A DNA stretch of 64,000 nt, taken from assembly GCF_035594125.1 (NCBI RefSeq), contig NC_087152.1, forward strand, positions 6,870,001-6,934,000, written 5' to 3'. This DNA comes from Scylla paramamosain (taxonomy: Eukaryota > Arthropoda > Malacostraca > Decapoda > Portunidae). The translations under genes were made by a program, and so were the position numbers. This document shows, one piece after another, positions 15,981-28,464 of the stretch; position 1 is the first letter of the stretch, and every line of letters starts with the position of its first letter. The notes beneath the pieces are model-generated. The model was not told where the DNA came from. It did not search any database and saw nothing but the letters and a program-made list of their open reading frames with translations.

Positions 15981-16565
15981 TGATGGCGCGGGATACTTGT
16001 TAAACTCTCACTAGAATCATGAAAATACCCTTGAAAGCTCTCCCAATAACTTTCACTACAGTCTCAAAAAGAATATCAGTGGAAATGTAGCAGAAATGTT
16101 TAAGACTCTTATAACTGAACTAAAACTGATCTTATAACAAAATGGAGGCGCGGGATCCTTCTTAAAACTATTACTAGAATCGAAAGAAACATCCTTAAAA
16201 ACTTCCCGATAATTTTTACTACAGCCTCAAAATCAGTAGAAACAGGAGCGCTGAGGTGTTCGAGAATCCGAGTCTTTGAAATGGTGGTGCGGAATCCTTG
16301 TTAAACTCTCACTAGAATCATGAAAACGTCCTTGAAAACTTCCCGATAACTTTCACTACAGCCTCAGAATCAGTGGAGATGGATCGCTGAGGTGTTTGAG
16401 AATACGAGTCTTTGATCCCAAAAGGAAATCAAGGTGCAGAATTATTTTTAAACTCTGGCTAGAATCGAGAAAAAACACTCTTGAAAATCCAAAAAACTCT
16501 CACTAATCCCACAAAATCAGTACAAACAGATCGCCGAAACGTTTAAGAACACGAGTTTTAATTCC
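15981..16565. repeat. Four-copy tandem array derived from the distal half of a MITE-like element
   Basis: Four diverged units start at about 15981, 16141, 16281 and 16420 (roughly 140-160 bases each). Each carries in order TTAAA-CT-TNACTAGAATC, CCTTGAAA, ACTTTCACTACA-like and a tail such as GAGGTGTTTGAGAATACGAG. The internal block matches TTGTTAATN-CACTAGAACC and the tail matches the terminal inverted repeat of the dispersed element at 25988-26202 and 33772-33984. The array is thus a tandem multiplication of that element's right half. A partial left half precedes it (about 15860-15980). Confidence 0.7.
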
Positions 16566-17080
16566 CACAACAAAAGAACTAAGACTCATTCTCCTATTTG
16601 TTCGGGCGCTTACCAACAAGGGGAGCGTTTTGGTTCGGGAGCTCACGAAAAGACTGAGGTACTGGCCCTGTTAGATCTGAGATTGAAACTATGAGTAAAA
16701 TATCTCCTGTATTAATTGTTCCTATTTACCAGATGGCTTACTGTCAGGAGGGAACCTATGCAATAAGATGAACACCGTTTGTACCGCATACATCACAAGC
16801 TTTGAAGTGTAACGCTCTGTAGATGTTAAGTGAGTTTAAAATGCAGTTTAAGCCAGGAAAATGTGTGTGCACGTGCAACACTTCTTTCTTCTTTACGTGT
16901 GTTTGAGGTTAAACAATTACTACGAGGAATAAAAGATTAAAAAAAACACCGGATCTTCGCTATAGTCATTTAAGTATGTGTGAATGTAGGTGTGTGTCCC
17001 TTTCATCGAGTGGCGGACCGCGTGCAGACATGAATGGGTAGAGTGATGGTGAAAGGTAGGTTGATAGACATATAAATAGA
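16566..17080. other. Stretch with no recognisable feature
   Basis: I see neither a coding frame with splice borders nor a repeat here. Confidence 0.5.
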
Positions 17081-17167
17081 TAGATGGATAGATAGATAGA
17101 TAGATAGATATATAGATAGAGAGACAGACAGATAGAGATAGGCAGATAGAAGGACAGACAGACAGAC
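17081..17167. repeat. (GATA)n/(GACA)n tetranucleotide array
   Basis: Imperfect TAGA and CAGA units. The Ile/Tyr/Leu/Ser-rich minus-strand frames across it are repeat translations. Confidence 0.92.
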
Positions 17168-17380
17168 TGATACAGATAAAGAAAACTGATACACACTTCA
17201 TTAACCACAACATTACAACAAACTACAAAAACCACATTACTTAAAAGAAGCAAACAACGTCATACTTATTTCAACACACCGTAACACCACAGACATTTAA
17301 CACCGCTTAGTAAAACACAACACAAAACACCACAATAAAGATAAAATAAAAATGAAAACAAAACTTTGCGGACCATTCGT

Positions 17381-17526
17381 GTGTGTGTGTGTGTGTGTAT
17401 GTGTGTGTGTGTGTGTGTGTGTGTAAGTATTCCTACAGGGTTCTGAAAGCGGTCATGGCGGCTGTCCCTGCATGGGCGTGACCAGAATTTCGTGCCCGAG
17501 AGAAACCACGTATGTATGTGTGCCTG

Positions 17527-17600
<74 letters not shown>

Positions 17601-17695
17601 CGTGCGTGTGTACGTGTGTGCGCCTCCTATGTCTGTGTGTTGGTGTGTGTACTTTTTAGGCAAACCCCATGTATGTATGTGTTGTGAAACAGTAT

Positions 17696-17754
<59 letters not shown>

Positions 17755-17840
17755 CGTCACCAATCATCTTAAATTGTCTATGTACGTTTTATTAGACTAT
17801 TTTTTAGATGATCGTGAGCGTCTTGAGTGGACAGGGCGGA

Positions 17841-17889
<49 letters not shown>

Positions 17890-17967
17890 ACTTTTAGATA
17901 TGGCGGCAAGAGAGAAAGAGATAGAGAAAAAGAAAGAAAGGAAAATATGTATAGATGTACAGACACA

Positions 17968-18059
<92 letters not shown>

Positions 18060-18245
18060 TCATACATGACACTTCTAAATAAATCCTTCCTCCCCTTTCC
18101 TCTCCCTCTCTTTCTCCCTTGGCCTCCCCTCCCCCTCCCTCCCTCCTCTCCCCTCCGGCGGTGCATCCGGAGAGAGGCACGGTTCCCTCCCTCGCAGCTT
18201 CCGGTGGCCCTCATGGTAGGATGTTGGCACTGTCCTCCCATCCGC

Positions 18246-18282
<37 letters not shown>
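17381..18282. repeat. Cluster of (GT)n, (CA)n and (CT)n microsatellites
   Basis: Runs lie at about 17381-17424 (GT), 17530-17597 (GT), 17698-17751 (GT), 17845-17886 (CA), 17970-18057 (CT) and 18249-18282 (CT). The intervening pieces are short and mutually similar only in their repeat edges. No coding sequence was seen. Confidence 0.95.
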
Positions 18283-18287
<5 letters not shown>

Positions 18288-18419
18288 TCACACCACCGCA
18301 TCATTGTATATCACCACCACCGTATCGTCACCATTATTAAGGTCATGTTGGGTTACGTGGAGTATGTCTGAAGTCCCTTGACGTCATTATTTCACCACGG
18401 GTTCGATTCCCCCGCTAAT

Positions 18420-18635
18420 TGTTACTTTTTTTTTTCCTTTTTGCCTATTTTTATTCTTTGCAGGGAGTGGTTTTCTTTTCTCTTCTTTATCTTTCTTTCT
18501 TTCCCTTTCTTTTCTCTATCAGTGGTTTTCTTCTTTCCCTTTATCTATCTTACTTTTCTTTTTTTCTTTCATTTCTCTTGATTTCTTTTCTTTCTTTATT
18601 TATTTTATTATTTCTTTATTTTTTTTTCAGTCAGC
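18420..18635. repeat. Pyrimidine-rich (CTTT)-type tract
   Basis: T-rich + strand with TTTCTTT words. The frame of Phe/Leu/Ser residues is compositional. Confidence 0.8.
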
Positions 18636-18845
18636 CACCCTCACTCTCCACCAAAGGCGTCTCCGGGTCTTCAGCGCTCACTCGCCGGCGTCTGGATACG
18701 TAAGCTGAAAGAGAGTTTTGGTCTTCAGTGCTACCGGCGGTCCAGTATTGGGGGAATGCTTGAGCGCCATTTTTTTTTTTTTTTTTAATTAAGAATCAGT
18801 TGCTTCGGCAGGTGAGTTGAGGTGGTGATGGTGATAGTGGATGTA

Positions 18846-18946
18846 AAAGTAGTAGTAGTAGAAGTAGTAGTAGTAGAAGTGGTAGTAGTAGTAGTGGTAG
18901 TAGTAGGAGGAGGAGGAGAAGAAGAAAAGAAGAAGAAAACAATACC

Positions 18947-19018
<72 letters not shown>

Positions 19019-19066
19019 CAGCAGTAGTAGTAGTAGTAGTAGTAGTAGAAGTAGCAGTAGCATCAC
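18846..19066. repeat. (AGT)n array
   Basis: Imperfect AGT units with a GGAGGAGAAGAAG interlude, then a long pure run from about 18950. Confidence 0.96.
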
Positions 19067-19230
19067 CATCACCACTGCTACAATAACCATCACCACCACT
19101 AATATAAAACTCCACAACGAGTATATTGACTAAAACACCAATAAAATATGACCTCCGTACATTTTTCCTTTGATTTCTTCTTTCTTTACGACTCGATGAG
19201 AAAGAACCCGCAGTTTCGCAATGCATAAAA

Positions 19231-19475
19231 GAAGTGATGGAGCAAGTGAAGGGAAATGATGGGAGCGATGGCTGGCAACTGATGGGAGGGTAATACGTGT
19301 GTACTAGTGATGATGAGAGTGATAGGTGGCGATGAAGCGACTAATTTATTATGATGGGAGTGATGGGTAGTGGTGATGGGAGTGACGCGTTATGATGGAA
19401 GTGATGGCGATGATGGGAATGAATGACAAGGAAGGTGATGGGTACTAATGCAAGTGATGAATGGTTGTGAATGAA
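19231..19475. repeat. Degenerate GATGGGAGTGATGG minisatellite
   Basis: About a dozen diverged units of 12-15 bases share GATGGGAGTGATGG. Phase is lost in places. No open frame spans it. Confidence 0.65.
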
Positions 19476-19597
19476 CGATTAACTTAATTTTCAGTATTGC
19501 GTCTTGATATTGAAGCAAGTAGGAACACACACACACACACACACAGGTAACACTAGTCTCTCATCACGAACATAGGACCTCTTTGTTGCGATGCTTT

Positions 19598-19808
19598 AAC
19601 CCCTTCATTGCAACACGAAACAATTAGCACCACCAGAAGGAATGCGTGAAGTCTTTATAAGCGTCCACAAGAAAGTTACCAATGAGAAAGAAAACATTTT
19701 GCAATTTCTTCCCAGTTCAAAGACTGGACGTGGCTGTAGAACAAGTAAAGATGTCTCATAGCGATTGGTAATTAAGGAAAAGTGTATCAAGTATCATTCA
19801 AATGGTTA
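19598..19808. mobile_element. MITE-like element, family B, copy 1
   Basis: A copy of about 211 bases that matches 32643-32853 along its whole length with scattered substitutions and a few one-base indels (my reading by eye, well above 80 percent). The better-preserved copy shows terminal inverted repeats TAACCCTTTCATTG and CAGTCAAAGGGTTA; here the right end has decayed to CAAATGGTTAA. There is no coding capacity, so it would depend on an unknown transposase. Confidence 0.75.
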
Positions 19809-20104
19809 AAATCAATCAGGCAAGCAGTCTTTACCCTTGAAAAAAAAAAAAAAAAACACTCTTATCGTCACGGACCCCAGAAAGTATCGCTAATCGGACA
19901 ATAAACAGAAACATATCATCGTCAGCGCATACCTCAGCACAGGACACACGGGGACATGATAGGACTGCTTAGGACACTTCATTGCACTCCGCCGCCTTAT
20001 GATCGTGACCGCCTTATGTTGCGGCGCCCTAAGTCAGTCATAAGTTATTGTAAGTTTGAATATGTTACTTACGAACGCTGCGGAAATTAAAGAGTCAAGC
20101 TACT

Positions 20105-20516
20105 TTTTTTTTTCTTGCTTTTGTCTTTCTCTCCTTTCTTTCTTGCCTTTTCTTGTTTTTGTGCTCTCATTCTTTCTTTCTTACTTTTCTTGTTTTCCTC
20201 CTTCCTTCTTTCCTTCCTTCCTTCCTTTCTTTTTTTTTAACATTACCTTCCTTTCGTGCTTACATCGTTTCCTTCGTACTTTTTCTTCCTTTCGTCTTCC
20301 CTTCTTTCCTTTCTTTCCTTCTTAGTGTTCTTGTTTCCGTCCTTTATTCCCTCCTTTCTTTCTTTTTCTTGCTCCCATCGTTCATTTCTTCCATTCATTC
20401 CTTTTTTGCTTCCGTCGTTCACTTCTTCCTTTCTTTCTTGCCTTTCTTGCTTTCGTTCTTCATTTTTTTCTTTTGTTTACGTATATTTGTTGAACTTTGC
20501 TAAATCTTTGTTGAAG

Positions 20517-20601
<85 letters not shown>
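20105..20601. repeat. Polypyrimidine (CTTT/CCTT) tract ending in (CT)n
   Basis: About 370 bases of CTTT/CCTT words (20105-20480) are followed by pure (CT)n at 20521-20601. The Phe/Leu/Ser frames are artefacts. Confidence 0.92.
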
Positions 20602-20602
<1 letters not shown>

Positions 20603-21363
20603 ACTCATAAATAAAGAACTATGCCGGCTATTCTTCCTACTAAACTCGCTATAATAACTAGATAACTAATTGATGTCATTGTATTTTCCTATCACTGAGA
20701 TCAGGGACCACGCATTGCTGTTCCCTACGTACGGTCCGTGGTAGTGTTATTATAGCTGCCCTTGTCCTGCTTTCCCTTCCCAGGCCTGAATCGCTCAATG
20801 GGTGGTGATGGAGTTTAGTCGTCCGGGAAGGCAGTGACGTGGAAGCAAAACGTAGTGACACATAAACACACACACACACACACATACATAGGACTGCTGC
20901 TTGTGTATCGTCATTACTACTACTACTACTACTACTACTGCTACCATCACCCCGTCCCTTACCACTACCTAAAGCTGCCACTGCTAAAACAACAGCACCG
21001 CCAACACTTTTTTCCCCTCCCGCCCTGCAGTGGTACAAACGCACTTTTCTGATAAATTAACGATACTGTCTCCTCGGGGCCGAACAAAAAACGGAGAGGC
21101 GCCCAATCCGCCCCAAAATGCCCTCTGATGATATACTTTTTCCCCGTCGTCCGCCGCGCAAACACGAGTGGACGCGAGCAGGTTCAGATGTTATCACCAC
21201 GGGAGTATTTTTCCCTACGTTTAAGCAGCGGCGCTCGACAGGCGGCCTTTTAAGAGCCAATATTTGATCAGCTGTCAGTCTCGCATACCTGGTGAGGACG
21301 CTTGCGATAGTGGCGCCTCCAGATATTAAAAGATGGCAACAAGGAATTTGAGCACAGGGACGG

Positions 21364-21368
<5 letters not shown>

Positions 21369-21421
<53 letters not shown>
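21369..21421. repeat. (AG)n microsatellite
   Basis: A perfect 53-base run. Confidence 0.96.
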
Positions 21422-21425
<4 letters not shown>

Positions 21426-22049
21426 CACTAGCAGCCGCCCCAACTGCAGGGAAAGTGACGTGTCTTCAAACGCTTTTCCACCTTTACCCTCTCTTCCTGG
21501 CCGCCCTGCAGCCCCTCAGGCCTCGCAGAAAGCACAGACAGGGCATGAGGCAGGACATCAGCAGGGTGGGGGAGGTGTGGGGGGAGCAGTGAGGGTGGAT
21601 ATGAGGCGGGCAAAACGTCTGCGGCCTGACCCCAACGTCGATGTGTTAAGGAGGTCGGAGCCTGACTCTCTAAAGATGCGTATGTCCTCTGGTTTTTCAA
21701 TTCTACGCCATTTATAATCCCCGTCAGCGTGCACGGACGAGCCTGGCAGTGCGGGGAAGGGCTTTATGGGGGCGGCCAGAGCAGGGAGGATGTGCAGGGC
21801 TCCTCACAGTGACGGAGGACCTGAAGTATGGGCAAGGGAATGTTGGAAGAGAAATGAAAGCCAGTAACCCATACCACCACCACCACCACCACCACTGTCT
21901 GGGCTGGCGGCTGTGGTGGTGGTGGTCGTGTCGGCGGCGGCGGCGGCGATGCTGCAATATGGAAAATTCCGCTCATCTATGGTCACTTATTTGTCTCATT
22001 TTCCTTCCTCTTCCTGTCCTTCCTCATCCCCACCACGGTCCTGAGTCCC

Positions 22050-22330
22050 TGTGCAGGCCGCGGGCACAGGCACTCAAACAGGGCCGCCATGCTGCCCCCA
22101 CCCACCACCCCCCGCCCTCGTCTCCGGCAGGGACGTGGATTCCTCGACGAACACAAGTAGAAAAAAATTAAACTGTCTAACAGCCTATGGAGCGGCGATT
22201 TAAAAGGCCGACTTGGACGCAAAAGAATTTGGCCTGTGTCGGTGGTGGTGACGTCACGGGCAGGCTGGCCCCTCATTGGTTGCGGCCGCGTCTGGATGAA
22301 CGATATGTGCAGTACATCGGTGACGACCAC
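22050..22330. promoter_or_regulatory. CpG-rich patch with CRE palindrome and a Kozak-type minus-strand ATG
   Basis: GC-rich sequence contains TGACGTCA at 22249-22256 and TTTAAAAGG (about 22199). On the minus strand GGCAGCATGGCGGCC begins at about 22092. That ATG opens a 35-codon frame ending in TGA (Met-Ala-Ala-Leu-Phe-Glu-Cys-Leu at its start) with no clear donor and no family I recognise. This may be a promoter-proximal region; the strand is uncertain. Confidence 0.25.
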
Positions 22331-22482
22331 GACGACAACGCGAGAACGACGGGAGGGAGGGCGACGGCGGCGGCGGCGGCGGCGACGGTGAAGGTGGTGA
22401 TGGTGGTGGTGGTGAGGACAGGGCACTCACCCATCCCTCTCACTCCCTTACCTCTCCGCCAAAGCCTCAGAAACAATGAAAG

Positions 22483-22501
22483 GTGTGTGTGTGTGTGTGT
22501 G

Positions 22502-22534
<33 letters not shown>
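22483..22534. repeat. (GT)n microsatellite
   Basis: A GT run with one CGT interruption. Confidence 0.95.
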
Positions 22535-22702
22535 AAGCATACGCCATGGCCAGCCTCTTTTTCACCTAACACATTCATACCAGCCCTTTCTTTCCTTTCG
22601 AAACTTTATACAGTCCTTGAAATCCTGAGAAAAACCTTCCTCGTAGCCAAGGAATCCTCGGCCAGGCATTAGCATACTCGAAATACTTCACATAGTTGAC
22701 GG

Positions 22703-22980
22703 GAGGAGGAGGAGGAGGAGGAGGAGGAGGTGGTGGTGGTGGTGGTGGTAGAGGAAGAGGAGGAGGAGGAGGTGGCGGTGGTGGTGGTGGTGGTGGTGGT
22801 GGTGGTAGAGGAAGAGGAGGAGGAGGAGGAGGAGGAGGAGGAGGAGGAGGAGGAGGAGGAGGAGGAGGACGGGAGTACTGGAGGGGTAGGTAGGTGGAGG
22901 GATAGGTAGGAGGAGTGTAGAAGAGGAGGAGGAGGAGGAGGGATAGAGGAGGTGGGTACAAGAGGAGAAGGAGGAGGAGG
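22703..22980. repeat. (GGA)n/(GGT)n array
   Basis: Alternating blocks of GGA and GGT with AGAGGAAGA junctions. The purine-rich G-dense strand could form GG-tetrad structures. Poly-Gly and poly-Pro frames are artefacts. Confidence 0.93.
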
Positions 22981-23801
22981 AAGGTGGAGAATTCTTACGC
23001 CTTACGCACGCATGAAAACAAATTCATTTTCACTGCCTGCCCACCTCATTCCGCAGCACGTGTGGCGGTGGGCGTGAGGGCGGCGAGGGGCGGTGTGTGG
23101 TGTGCCTGGCTGGGACAAGCGGGCCGGGGCTGAGGGAGAGGAGAGGCGAGAGTGGTCGGGTGTGGCGACGCGCGGCATCCCTCAGGGGCTCAGCGATCAT
23201 TGAACCTTGGATGTTTAAGGTTTAGGTTTAAAGGCAGTGGCGGCGACCAGGCAATTAACAGACCTGGGATTGTATTCATAACAGGAACAGCCTCCTGCTC
23301 CCCCTCCTCCACCTCGTCTTCCTTCTCATTCTCGTCCTCCTCCTTCACCACTTCCTCATAGCGCCTCATGACAGCCATCACTCCTCCTCGGCAGCACGGT
23401 TACTCGTATTCATCCCCATCCTGTCTTCTTCTCACAGTGTGTTGTAATGATAGGAAAACGAGTATACTATCGCAGCTTCAGCTAACGTCCTAAGTCACTC
23501 TCTTCCCTCCAGCCAGTCAGTGAGCCAGCCGCCCCTATGGCCTGCCCGTAATACCCTACAGTGGTAAGGACCTCCTATATAACCCTCTCCCTTGCCCATA
23601 ACGCCCTCATAACGCCGTCCCCACGACTCACACTAAAGCTAATGACATGAGCAGCCACCACCATCACCACCACCACCACCAGCCTGGCCGCCCCTCACGA
23701 AGCAGTCCTCTCGCATCGCCACGCCACGCAAGGCTCACCAAACTCCCTCACAATTACATCCTCGCCACAATTTATGATAATATTGATGGGATGAAGTTCC
23801 G

Positions 23802-23810
<9 letters not shown>

Positions 23811-23860
<50 letters not shown>
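23811..23860. repeat. (CA)n microsatellite
   Basis: A perfect 50-base run. 22985-23810 has no supported gene. Confidence 0.96.
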
Positions 23861-23864
<4 letters not shown>

Positions 23865-24524
23865 GCAGTCTCACGCACCATTACAGATAACAAGAGCATT
23901 AATCCCATTACTCGTGCCGCACACCTCTCCAGCCTCACTCTCAACCACAGACACACCTGACTGTACTACACTACATTACCACGTGCATCACCACTCAACT
24001 GCAGCCTCTTGGTGTGTACAGCGCTCAGACGGGACTGTTTCCTTCGTATCTTCGCTGCCATTAGAGAGATAGGCGAGACTTCTAACATGACTGGGGTTGA
24101 TTGAAATGGTGGTGATGTGTGCACGCAAATTTCAACTGAGACGGAATGGTTTTACATGAATATTCACTTCCATTTGAAGGGTAGAGAGTCTTGTAATATA
24201 CGTAGCTGGAGTTGTGAAATGTGCACGTAAATCTTAAATGTTTCGATGTGTTATGCGGTTCTCTGGTGAATAACTTTATCATACGTCAGCCAAATGTTGA
24301 TCTATTTCATTTAGTTTATCTATATAGCAGGCTAAGTGTACGTGCGTGTACCCGAGCTTGTCACTCCATCATCAGTGCCCAGGAAAGGAGCGACGGACGG
24401 GAAGCGTAAAGTATACAAGTAAATAGTAAAAGAAAGAGCAAAACGAAGATTATCACTACAGATCATACAAACTAAGACTCGCCAAGAAGCAAAAGAAAAA
24501 AAACAACATATTTCCTTGTATCTT

Positions 24525-24880
24525 TCTGGCCGTCTCTGTCTCTCTTGACGCTTATCCGCCTGTCTGTGTCTGTTCGTACGTCTGTTTTGTCTGTCGCTGT
24601 CCGTACACATATTTACCTGCCTCTGTCTGTTCGTATATTTGCTTGTTTGTCTTCCTATTTCTCTTTATTTTGCGACCTGTCTCTATTTCTTTGCATATTT
24701 TTGTCTGTCTCCGTTCCCATATTTGTCTATCACCTCTTGTCAGTTCGCATAGTCTGTCTGTTTGTTTGCATATTTGTCTATCTGCCTCTGTCTGTTCGCA
24801 TATTAAATTTTATCCGTCTCCGTCTGTTTACATATGCCTGTCCGTCTCCGCTTGTTTGCATACATTCTCCTGGCTGGCTG
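24525..24880. repeat. Degenerate minisatellite with CTGTCTCCGTTCGCATATTTG-like unit
   Basis: Repeated words CTGTCTGT, GTTCGCATATTTG and CCGTCTCCGT recur every 20-50 bases in drifting phase. The resulting frames repeat Leu-Ser-Val-Arg-Ile/Thr, which gives a false impression of a repeat protein. Confidence 0.6.
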
Positions 24881-25441
24881 TGTCTCTTACTCTTGTCAGA
24901 TCGCGCATGCAGTCTATCATACCCCTTGGACACTCAACCGCTACCTGGCTGACTGACACCCTTAATAATAGTAAAACGCTTCATGGAGCACCACCGACGG
25001 CTTCGTAAGAATGAGTCAAGCACTGTTACCTGCAACCATGAATGACACCTGCTGGTACATAGGTATGGGGCGCGCCTCCCGGAAGTCAACTCGGCATGTC
25101 AGGGAGTGTCTGTATAAGGCAACCGTGGCTGGAAGAGAAGCACACCTCGTGGATGGCGCATGTTGATGAACCGCGGCGGGAGTTGTTATGAATGGGAATG
25201 GTGCTTGCGAAGAAGCTTGCTCGGCGACACTCCCACGAGCCCTGTGTGTGAGAGTGGGACAAACCATGCAGGCTCCCTATATGTCTGCCATTCCTGCCAT
25301 TCATGACGAGGGAGTGTGTGTGGTCTCTCCGTCTAAGTGTCTGAGTGTCTCCTCCGGACTGCATTTTCAAACGTTGCGGCGCCTAAGCTCGGTTACTCTT
25401 AACAAGCTCTAGTGGAAGTTACCGGAGTGCTTTCAAGTGTG

Positions 25442-25573
25442 TTTTCATGATGTTATTGATAGTTTAACAAGGATTCAGTGTCGTCAATGGAGTAAATACC
25501 AGTGAAAACCTGACTATCTCTGTGGCCTTATAAAGTTTGCCCGGATGAGACTTTAAAGCGTGTAAGAATCCGA
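25442..25573. mobile_element. MITE-like element, family A, partial copy (reverse sense)
   Basis: TTAACAAGGATTCAGTG-, CTGTGGCCTT- and GAGACTTTAAAGCGTGTAAG-like blocks correspond in reverse sense to the left part of the element at 25988-26202. It is followed at 25580-25636 by (CT)n. Confidence 0.5.
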
Positions 25574-25576
25574 GCT

Positions 25577-25579
<3 letters not shown>

Positions 25580-25636
<57 letters not shown>
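25580..25636. repeat. (CT)n microsatellite
   Basis: A perfect run. Confidence 0.97.
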
Positions 25637-25637
<1 letters not shown>

Positions 25638-25987
25638 ACGCACACACATACACACCAAGAAGACATCAGTGCCGTAACAGTGACAGCCCAGATTGGAGCG
25701 ACGCACTCCCCTGCACGCGCCATACACGCCCACACTTCCAGCTTCCTCTTCACCATTCATCGGACACGCGTCTTGGCTCCCTCTGTGTGATTTCCAGGAG
25801 CCGCCATCACCCATCAGTCCGTCACTCATCACCGCGGGGTCTTCGCTCTGGTGACGCAATCAGCTGGTCGGCAATGTGACGTCAAAGCGATTGCGCGAAA
25901 TTCATGTGCAGATTACAAAGAAAGGTCTCTAGTTTCCTTGGCAGATTCTGATCCTTATTTTGTAGCTTCTTGTGTGCTGCTATGACC

Positions 25988-26202
25988 CGTATTCTGAAAC
26001 GCTTTGCTCTCTCACCACGTCTATTTTCACAGGCCACCGAGATGGTTAGCCGGGTTCTCAAGAGTGTCATTCATGTCGATAATGTAGAGATTTTGTTAAT
26101 ATGTTACAATAATCACAGACACCCATGAAAAAAAAACCCATGTAACTTCAACTAGAACTTTTTGAAAGTAGTGGAGATGCGGCGCAGAAGCGTTTCAGTA
26201 TA
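25988..26202. mobile_element. MITE-like element, family A, full-length copy
   Basis: About 215 bases with near-complementary termini: GTATTCTGAAACGCTT at the left and GAAGCGTTTCAGTATA at the right. The internal order is CACAGGCCACCGAGATGG, GGTTCTCAAGAG, GAGATTTTGTTAATA and CTTTTTGAAAGTAGTGGAG. The same order recurs at 33772-33984. It is non-coding, and no transposase source is visible in the window. Confidence 0.75.
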
Positions 26203-26206
26203 TCAT

Positions 26207-28336
26207 CATATATACAGTCGTAGTCAGAAGTCTATTGTAAGCTTTGGCACTCACTTCCACTGTGTTTTGCGTTTTTTCATGATCTTTAGTCACCTGATCT
26301 GCTGACAGTCTCAAGAAACCTGACAGTTAACAGACTGTTAGTAGACCAGGGGAGAATGAGAGATAAAGGCCTAAGAAAGGGGAAGTGAGTGCGGATGTTA
26401 CTCAGCTATTGTCCATGACTACGATGCGGAACTCCCGAGCCCTCATCGTCGAAGAATTTTGTCACTGGATTTTGCCTCTACACATTTCATACCAAGATTC
26501 TGCGTCAACATTTCTGAAACCCTGGTCCGTGGAATGTCTACATCTTTTAATTCCCGCACCGTCAATGGCTGTTTTTCACAGACTGCAGCCTTCAAGTTCA
26601 AGGTCTTCGAAAACGCGGGTCAGCTTCAAAGAGTGCTCGTCCAATGTTGAAGCATCCGCAGCAAAATTTCATCTGGGGTTCACTTACTGAATCATCCCGA
26701 GAGGCTCTTTAATCACTCTAATCTACACATAACAATAAACCGAAGCTTCCCAGTCAATCGGAGACGCGCTAACAATGCTACTGGTCGTGTTGGTCAAAAC
26801 CGCACTATGAATTAAAATCATTAAGTCCCCGAAGTCCCCTAAACCCCGCTACGAAGTCAGTCCGCAACCAAGCAATGCAAAGGAGGGACGTCGCTCACCC
26901 GCACGGAATGAGTACTGCTGAGCCACACGGGATGTAAATTGCAAATAAAGCAGGGGAAGTTTTAACAATTGCGAATTTTTCTATCAGAGCGAAAGTAAAC
27001 CGTAAGAGGCGTGGAGCAGTATTAGGGAGGAAAGGATTAAGAAAACATAATGAACGTAAAGTCTGGAATGTCAGTCACAATAACGACGCCAAGTGGTTAG
27101 TAAAACAACACTGTCGCTTCTCACACGGCCACTGCATGCACGCGTCCCCTCCAGACATTTTAAAATACTCAAAGGCAAAACAAAAACAAGTATATAGATA
27201 ACTAAATTGTAATTGACACACGCATCTCCGGGAGGGTGGAGGCTCGGAGACATCGAGAACAAGGCAAAGGAACTCTGACAGGAGGCAGGCGGCTCAACGC
27301 ACTTCAGGACAAGCGACAAGTGGGTTCAGTCCGCCTGGGCCGCGATCACCTCCTTGCCTACACTTCCTATCAACTTTCCTGAATTCCCCCGCTACAACTG
27401 GGAGGTGAAAGCAGCACACGCAGGCTCAGGCATTCATGACATGACACACAGCCTCCCGTTCTCAAACACAGTGATGTGAAAAGCGCTGCATTTCACTCTT
27501 AGTGGCATGGATCATCAGCCTCACTCCATCCAGGTCTGCACTCGCCTGCCAGTGACCCGGGGGGGGAGGGGAGAGGAGGCGGATGAGAGGAGTAGAGGAG
27601 GAGAGGAGGAGTGGAGGAGAGGAGGAAAGGAGGAGGAGGAGGAGGGCCAAATACCTTTCTTCAAGGACTGAAATTCCTGACGCCAACTCTAAGGAGGATA
27701 CAAGCCACACTTCGCTTACTCACCCCCCCAACGTACCCTCGAACCTCGATACTGCGACCACCACCTCCCTCCCGAAACACCGAAAGGGACCCAGACGAGC
27801 GACGGGCGTGTGCGGGCGTGTGGGTCTTGGAGGCCAACATGTGCACTGGGCGGGGACGAGCACAGTGCCTGGCCAGACCTTGCAAACACAAAACGCACCG
27901 CTCCCGCCCACCACATGCGAACGCCCCAGCGGAACACCCACGACAAGAAGATTCCGGGGAGCTTAACAAATCCATCTCGGGCTGTGGCTTAGGAAGATAC
28001 ACATTTGTCTCCCACCATTTTGCATTTGCGTGGATAGCGGATAGCTGGACGCACCATGACGGGAGGTGAGGGGGTGGTGAGGGGGGGAAGGGATAAAGGT
28101 TTTGACAGGGTTAGGTGGCGGTAAGGGGGAGGTGGGTTTCAGCGGCGGACCAATATCCACTAGTGAGCCGCGCAGCCACCTGTACCCATCTTTATAAGGT
28201 ATGGTATTCATGTTGCAGGAATGTATTCACCAAACGGGTCATCTCGCTATGAGGGAAGGAATGGCGGGAGAGACTCTTGTGGCCAGTTGCTGCAGAGGCG
28301 ACGATCGTTTGTGTGTGGTGGGTTAGCAACTTAATG
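26207..28336. other. No gene recognised
   Basis: Mixed-composition DNA with several 60-130 codon frames that have no recognisable domain and no paired splice signals. A GGA-rich run lies at 27560-27645, overlapping frames on both strands. Confidence 0.5.

Positions 28337-28342
<6 letters not shown>

Positions 28343-28409
<67 letters not shown>
28343..28409. repeat. (CT)n microsatellite
   Basis: A perfect run. Confidence 0.97.
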
Positions 28410-28411
<2 letters not shown>

Positions 28412-28464
28412 GCACACAGTAATATTTTTCCCTACGGTACTTCTCCAATCCTATGTACATAATT

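Noticed and set aside
17446..17490. ATGGCGGCTG start-like context on the + strand
   Set aside because: The frame stops after eight codons and has no donor before the stop.
18400..18420. tRNA-like B box (GGGTTCGATTCCCCC)
   Set aside because: There is no A box at the right distance upstream and no acceptor-stem pairing. At best it is a tRNA-derived SINE remnant.
24545..25008. Frame with repeated Leu-Ser-Val-Arg-Ile units, looking like a repeat protein
   Set aside because: Two overlapping frames show similar periodic residues because the DNA is a degenerate minisatellite. No splice borders were seen.
26385..26690. 101-codon + strand frame as a gene
   Set aside because: No recognisable domain, no convincing start context and no splice signals.
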